From Collybiopsis luxurians FD-317 M1 (taxonomy: Eukaryota > Basidiomycota > Agaricomycetes > Agaricales > Omphalotaceae): a stretch of 64,000 nt of DNA. The first letter of the stretch is position 1. Each line of letters starts with the position of its first letter. The notes under the pieces are model-generated. The model ran no database searches, was not told the DNA's origin, and worked only from the letters and a program-made list of their open reading frames with translations. Location of the stretch: NCBI GenBank assembly GCA_000827265.1, contig KN834757.1, positions 720,537-784,536 of the forward strand. Reading direction: 5' to 3'. The position numbers and the translations under genes were made by a program. Positions 58,986-64,000 of this stretch are shown here, one piece after another.

Positions 58986-59938
58986 ATGAGCTCAGGCTCT
59001 CTGCTCCAAGACGTTTTACGAGCCAACATTGCAGACTCGAAACTTATCGAGCGCAAACTCAACAGCCTCAGCTTGGGCACCAACGCAAATGCATCTCTAT
59101 CAAACAATAATAATCCTGCAAGTGATGATTCAGACGATGAACTGGTGAACGTGGTAGGATTTTTCGAGCCTGGGATTGGCTGTCAAAGATATTCACTTGA
59201 TTGTTTCTAGGTATCTATGCCCGGTACACCAGCTAGAACTAGACCACCTTCGCCTTCTCGCGGAGCTGCTGCACGACCCCTTAGAGGACCACTGCACATA
59301 TCACCGAAAACGGACCCACTAAAGGCTTTTCCGACCGAGCTATCTCAGAGGATATTTAACAAACTATCAATCAGGGATCTAGCTAAATGTGCTCTGGTTT
59401 CGAAGAAGTGGAATAGAAGTCAGACTATAAATTATGGTTAGTGGTCCTCCGCACTTCACTCGACATATGAACGATGGATTGATCGCTGTGGCGTTCTTAA
59501 CAGTTTGGTTCCAACGTTACAGGAAGGAAAACTTTCATGACGAAAGCCTTCCACCAGGAAAATGGACGAGAAGAGAGTCCAAACAGAACTGGGTATGTCA
59601 CCCTTCTCCCCTGAAAGTCATTTTTAGTTAAACTCCGTCTCCAGCGGCTGACATACCTCAAATCCAACTCGAACCGTTCTCCGACCAACGGCTCATTCTC
59701 GGGATATTCCACTCCTTCGTCTCCGAAGTCCGGGTACGGCTCGGGGTATCAAACTCCTCGAGAAATCAAAGAGGAAAGGTGGAGGCAAGAGAACGAGGCC
59801 ACTGCAACGCCTGGCAAAATCGAAATGCGTGCTATTTACAAGGAGATGGGAGGAAGAAAGTCCAGGGCCAAAACTAAACTAGGAAGTTCCGGTGTTAGGG
59901 ACAAAGGTGGTTGGCCCGGTGGCGACGAAGGATGGTGA
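58986..59938 (+). CDS. Small F-box protein
   Basis: Probable SCF substrate receptor of about 230 residues. Exons: 58986 to about 59154 (MSSGSLLQDVLRANIADSKL), about 59211-59435, about 59503-59592, and about 59645-59938. The F-box is ISPKTDPLKAFPTELSQRIF then NKLSIRDLAKCALVSKKWNR, followed by VWFQRYRKENFHDE and KWTRRESKQNW. The C-terminal part is basic and Ser/Gly-rich and ends GGWPGGDEGW. It is divergent from LCB1 with only 165 bases between the two ATGs, so the two may share promoter elements. The substrate is unknown. Confidence 0.8.
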
Positions 59939-60257
59939 TACCTCGACCCAGGAGGGACATTCTATTCACGACTACTTCGACGAGAATCAGGCAAGTGTAC
60001 CAATACATGTAGAGTATACGTGGCAGCTGGAAACTGGAAGTGTATGGATGTAGGATCTTTTCGCACGTTGGCGTTGTAGCATGCTCCCTGGGTCTTTGAG
60101 ACTCTACCTCAAAGCACGTAAACGAACGTGCATGTATTCAATACTTGTAAAGTAGGGCAATAAAGTACAGTATTCATTGACTTCGACGTCGAGCAGCCTG
60201 GCAGTTCAAGATTTAAAAAAGGCTTCTAAAAATACATTAAACATCGCAAAAAATCTA
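59939..60257. other. Convergent 3' region
   Basis: Between the F-box gene and VPS72; probably two 3' untranslated ends. Includes AATAAAG at about 60160, a possible poly(A) signal on the plus strand. Confidence 0.4.
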
Positions 60258-63200
60258 TCACGTCAAATCAACAATCATCCTCCCCTTCTCATCCACCGTC
60301 TCCACCATCCTGACATCCCCATCCTCATATTCATCTTCATCATCTTCATCCCCATCCTCTCCGCTCAACAAACCAAAGTTTCCAACAAAATCACCAACAT
60401 AACACCCCAACTCGTCGTCCCAAACGCTCAAACCAAACTCACCATCGTCTTCCTCGTCGTCATCACCATATATTTCTTGCTCTTGTGTACGTTCGTGAAT
60501 CCCACCATGACCGTTGTCCTTCCCTTTACCTTTACCCTTTCCTTCCCTCGCATCAATCTCCATTCCATCTCCACTACCACCCCCGTCCCCACCCCCGCCT
60601 CCGCCTCCGTTCCTCAAATCAAAATCGGAAGCGGAACTCCGCTTCGAATTCAAATCGCTAGCCCTTGTCCTAGCTCCAGCTCCAGTTCCAGTTCCAGTTT
60701 CATCGCCCAAACCCAAACCCAACCCCTTAGCAAACCTCCTAAGAATCCGAAACGCCAGGACGTTCGCATACGGTACCCCCGTCCGCGGGTCAAAGTACTT
60801 TGCAGGTTGACCGGTTATAGCGCAAGTGGGGATGTATCGACCTGTTAGGCGGGTGAGTGAATGAGTAGGTAATGGCTGAGATGGGATACATTATGCGGGA
60901 GGGAGGGAGGGAGAAGGTAGAAAAAAGGCAAAAATGAAATCGTTTTCGTTCATCTCAGATGTCCATACATACAATCATACGTTCATGCATCCATTAAACA
61001 AAAGCTAAATACCAAAAGAAAAGAAAGAAAGAGGAAGAAAACGACCACTCACCCTCAATTTTCAAGCTCCCCTTCCCCCCAGCCCCACTAACCAACACTC
61101 TAACCTTCCCCCACTCAACATGATCACCAAACACCGCCTGCATCGTCGATTCCCAATCTGGCTTTTCCGCGTCAACCATCTGTCTTGTACGTGGCCGGGC
61201 CTTTGTTCCGGGCTTCAGAGGCTCTTTGGCTCTCGAATCATTTCCTTTCGCGTTCGAGTTCGCCGACCCCTGAACCTGAGACGTATCCTCCTCATCATCA
61301 TCGGAGTGATACAACTCATGTACGAGGTAACTCTTAGAGACTTTTTCAGTGGTACTTTTAATTACCGTTTTCGTCTTGGTTTTGATTTTCTTCTGAGGCT
61401 GAGGTTGAGATAGAGATTGAGGTTCTGGAGGAGCCAGCGTCAATGTTGGTGCAAATGTTGTTCCAGGGTAGGAATACAAAGACGAAGACGAAGTGGAGGA
61501 TATACCAGAGGTATTATTACTGGGTACTTGTGTCTGTGTCTGCGTATACTGAGAATACATCGAATAAGACGGAGCCGACGAAGCTGGGGCCGCAGGCGGA
61601 GGCGTCGGAGCCAACCACAAAAAAGGCGCAGATGTCGACGTCGACCCAGATCCGCTAGTCTTAAACTTGGACCCTGACGTTGAGGCGGACTTTGAAGTCG
61701 AAAGATTTTTCGTGGGTAGACTCGGGAAGGTGTGAAAGGATGAGGATAACGAAGTAGGAGGAGGAGGGGTTTGAACCGGAGGGGGGGAAGGTGCCAACTT
61801 GAGGAATGGCCTGGTATCTCCGCCAGCAGAAGTAGAAGGAATAGTAGAGGAAGTGGAAGTAGGAGCAGTCGTCGTCGTGGACGGAATCGAATTCCAAGGC
61901 GAGATGTACGAAGAGGAAGCTGAAGCAGGGGGTGGTGTCGGCGCCAACCATAAGAACGGAACAGCGGCACTAGGTGGCGCGGGGGTATTTGAAGTGGAAA
62001 TCAGTGAAGGGAGAGCGGGCTTTGAAGACGAGGAGAAAGTGTGTGTGGATGAAGAAGGGGCTAATTGCAAAAATGGAGCTCCCGTTGATGTCGAGCTCGA
62101 CGGAGGTACAGTGGAAGGAGACGAGGAGCTGGATGAGGAGATAGGTGTCGACAGGGCCAAATTCAAGAATGGTGAAGAAGTTGGACCCGCCGATGTCGAG
62201 CCCACCGGAGCTGGCGTTGGGTGGGGAACTGCCGTAGCAATAGTCGACGCTAAATTGGGTTGGGTCGTAGATTGCCCATAGGAGATATACGGGTTATAAG
62301 TATACCCCGCAGGGGAGTGTTCCTTCTCCTCCTCCTCCTTCTCCTCCTCCTCCTCTACTTCCTCAATCACCTCAGTCTTCTCCTCCTCGACCCTACTGAT
62401 AAACCTTAACAACGGCCCGCAAACCTTGATCTTATCTCTCTTCGCCCTTAACTCCCTTTTTTCCTCCTCGAGCCTAAGATAATCCCTATGATCAACAAGA
62501 TTACCCTCTTCAGTATCCAACGCACGAGCAAGTAATTCCGCCTGGGTGTACTTGTGTCTTGTCTTTATCTTTTTACGTGGTTGAGCAGCTTTTTTAGATT
62601 CAGAGATGAGATAGCGTTTGACTGTGTCTGTGGTATTTTGGATGGTGGTTTGCCGTTTGCTGGAGCGTTTCCGAAGGGCGACCGCGTCGGTGCCTTCGTT
62701 TACGCCGTTTCCTTCGGCACCACGATCGATGTTATCGCTTTCAGGGATAAGCTGGCCTGTTTGGGCATTGAGGGCAAAGCCGAGGGAGACGCGACGCTTG
62801 GGTTTAGATTTGGTTGAGGCAGACGTGGAAGGGGTTTCAGCTGTGGCTGTGGGATTGAAGGTAGTTTTTTGTCGAGCATGAGCGGCGGCTGTTGCTCGTT
62901 CCAAACGAGATCGGGCAGCCTACATAATGAGTTAGAGAGGGAATAGTAGATTGAGATCGATGTGTGTACCTTTCTAGCTTGCTTCTCTTCAACCTGAGCA
63001 GTTGCTTCTTGCTCTTCGGCAGCAGCTTCTTCTTCGTCTGTACTTGCGAAATCTGATTCAAACGCGTCTTCTTCATCTGATAATACGCGATTCAGTGTAA
63101 AAGCAAGTGAAGTACAGTCTTCGATATCATACACACACGTTTCAACGATGAAATCCTTGTCTTCTTCTAGGTCTTCTCTGGATAGGTCTTCAACTGCAAT

Positions 63201-63338
63201 TTCAGCCAACGCTGCTTGCATTCTGGATAACAATAACACGCTTAGATGGATGGTAAGAGTAAGTGCTATAAAGTGTACAGACCGATTCCCAGCTGTACTT
63301 CGTTTGGATCTTCGAGTTACAAGAGTTTCTTCGTCCAT
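60258..63338 (-). CDS. VPS72: VPS72/YL1 (SWC2), H2A.Z-handling subunit of the SWR1 complex
   Basis: SWR1 exchanges H2A for H2A.Z in chromatin; YL1 binds the H2A.Z-H2B dimer. The ATG at 63338 gives MDEETLVTRRSKRSTAGNR, an intron, MQAALAEIAVEDL, then acidic EEDAFESDFASTDEEE, the H2A.Z-binding style. The next exon (from about 62921) has RHKYTQAELLARALDTEEGN and LVDHRDYLRLEEEKRELRAK, the family's middle motif. About 300 residues of Ser/Thr/Pro-rich sequence (about 62380-61440) follow, with five copies of a PFLxLAP motif. The last exon (60258-60841), after an intron at 60842-61052, carries the YL1_C domain: RYIPTCAITGQPAKYFDPRT, GVPYANVLAFRILRRFAKG. It ends with a Gly-rich and acidic tail. Phase at the last intron fits (GAG-G/GT-CGA). 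The inserted segment is not in yeast or animal YL1 as I know them. Confidence 0.9.
61612..62176 (-). repeat. Five copies of a PFLxLAP motif in VPS72
   Basis: In transcript order: SPFLNLALS (about 62160), APFLQLAPS (62065), VPFLWLAPT (61948), RPFLKLAPS (61797) and APFLWLAPT (61614), about 30-60 residues apart in Ser/Thr/Pro-rich sequence. A weaker sixth (FAPTLTLAP) lies near 61445. Confidence 0.85.
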
Positions 63339-63456
63339 GATGGTAGTGGGAAAAGGAATGACGGGCGCTAAAATCGGTCAAAGCTGTGATTACGGCTATC
63401 ATTCAGCATCCTGAATATATGTACTTCTGGACGCATTTTACTAACAGCAAGGATTA

Positions 63457-63704
63457 TTAAAGGGTAGATGCCACGAGGGACTTCTTCGAGTCCGGTGCAG
63501 CAAGGCCGCTGGTACTGCTGATGCATCGTGCAACCTCCAGTACTCGCTTAACATAAACGTTCACTCAAGGGTAGAAAAAAAAAAAGAAAGTTGACCACAT
63601 ATGGTGAGAGAATTTTTGATAGATAATTAGATACTTTCCACACCTACCTTGAGCAAGGAGAAAGATGAAGACGGGAACGATATCGAGTTTTCTGGAGAAC
63701 TCAT
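63457..63704 (-). CDS. Possible tiny spliced gene, 48 residues, unknown
   Basis: ATG at 63704, exon 63648-63704 (MSSPENSISFPSSSFSLLK), a GTAGGT donor, an acceptor at 63547 (..TTAAG), and exon 63457-63546 (RVLEVARCISSTSGLAAPD, then KKSLVASTL, stop). The phases fit exactly, but a frame this short can arise by chance. No family is recognised. It could also be the first exons of a longer transcript, or part of the VPS72 leader, since VPS72 starts 118 bases downstream. Confidence 0.25.
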
Positions 63705-64000
63705 GATTCGGAATGAATTCTTCTAGTGCGTGCAGCGTGCATTGCTTCTGCATTACACTCAAGTACAAATACAAGTGGAGGGCAAGAGCTCAAATCTGAC
63801 ATACGGAGGAGGAATGAAGCTATCTCTTTTTTTTTCTCAGAAGATCTGTAGGTAACATCGTTGAGTTGATATGAATGAAGCGTTCACGATTTCATTCATC
63901 TGCGCTGAGTTTGGCAGTTAAAATTAATTCTTGAGCATAGGAAGAACGAGGAACAATAGAGCATTTGAACGGCTTGGGATGACTGAGGGCCAATATCAAT
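63705..64000. other. Right edge, nothing recognised
   Basis: Contains T-rich runs and short frames only. May be the upstream region of the genes on the minus strand or the edge of a gene outside the window. Confidence 0.4.

Noticed and set aside
60177..60848. 223-codon open frame on the plus strand
   Set aside because: Antisense to the acidic and Gly-rich tail of VPS72, where the YL1_C domain proves the minus strand is coding.

Overview
The window looks like nuclear DNA of a mushroom-forming basidiomycete (Agaricomycetes). Genes are dense and lie on both strands. Most are cut by many introns of about 50-70 bases with GT..AG ends. The gene set fits this: short F-box/LRR-type proteins, TKL kinases with a GGGFADIW glycine loop, P450 families, a ricin-B lectin, an HNH-family relative and a lipopeptide mating-pheromone precursor. 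All assignments come from reading the sequence and from memory of protein families; no search was run.

Layout. 0.47-3.8 kb: VPS35, the retromer core subunit (+). 3.9-9.7 kb: two tandem paralogues (-) in which a TKL-type kinase domain is followed in the same reading frame by two Zn2Cys6 clusters with coiled coils. 9.7-11.1 kb: an AT-rich island. 11.2-12.1 kb: a small protein related to a fungal HNH-type family. 12.36-14.75 kb: a P450 (-) preceded by a stray copy of the 3' end of the GPHR gene. 16.0-18.75 kb: leukotriene-A4-hydrolase-type aminopeptidase. 18.9-22.05 kb: a Zn2Cys6 transcription factor. 22.1-23.9 kb: F-box protein (-). 24.3-25.8 kb: ArfGAP (-).

26.3-34.5 kb: a head-to-tail array of three P450 genes (+) of one family, with signs of gene conversion and a 12-nt micro-exon at the heme cysteine. 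35.0-35.65 kb: ricin-B-type lectin (-). 36.4-39.2 kb: a large cyclin-fold-like protein (-). 39.7-41.5 kb: GPHR, the Golgi pH regulator (+). 41.6-43.1 kb: a 5'-truncated P450 relic (-), the partner of the duplication seen at 12.4 kb. 44.4-47.4 kb: a low-complexity, possibly Bni4-like protein (-).

47.4-52.1 kb is gene-poor and ends at a 43-residue pheromone precursor ending in the prenylation box CVIA (52178-52309 +). 53.1-54.4 kb: a P-loop NTPase-like gene that looks damaged. 55.0-56.3 kb: zinc alcohol dehydrogenase (-). 56.95-58.8 kb: LCB1 subunit of serine palmitoyltransferase (-), divergent from an F-box gene (59.0-59.9 kb, +). 60.3-63.3 kb: VPS72/YL1 of the SWR1 complex (-), with an unusual Ser/Thr/Pro-rich insertion.

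The housekeeping genes (VPS35, LTA4H, ArfGAP, GPHR, ADH, LCB1, VPS72) are separated by fast-evolving accessory blocks: the kinase/zinc-cluster pair, the P450 array, the lectin and the pheromone. The most unusual items are the kinase-zinc-cluster fusions, the GPHR-tail/P450 duplication joining 12.4 kb to 41.5 kb, and the isolated pheromone gene. Intron boundaries were read by eye; where a gene start is uncertain this is stated.
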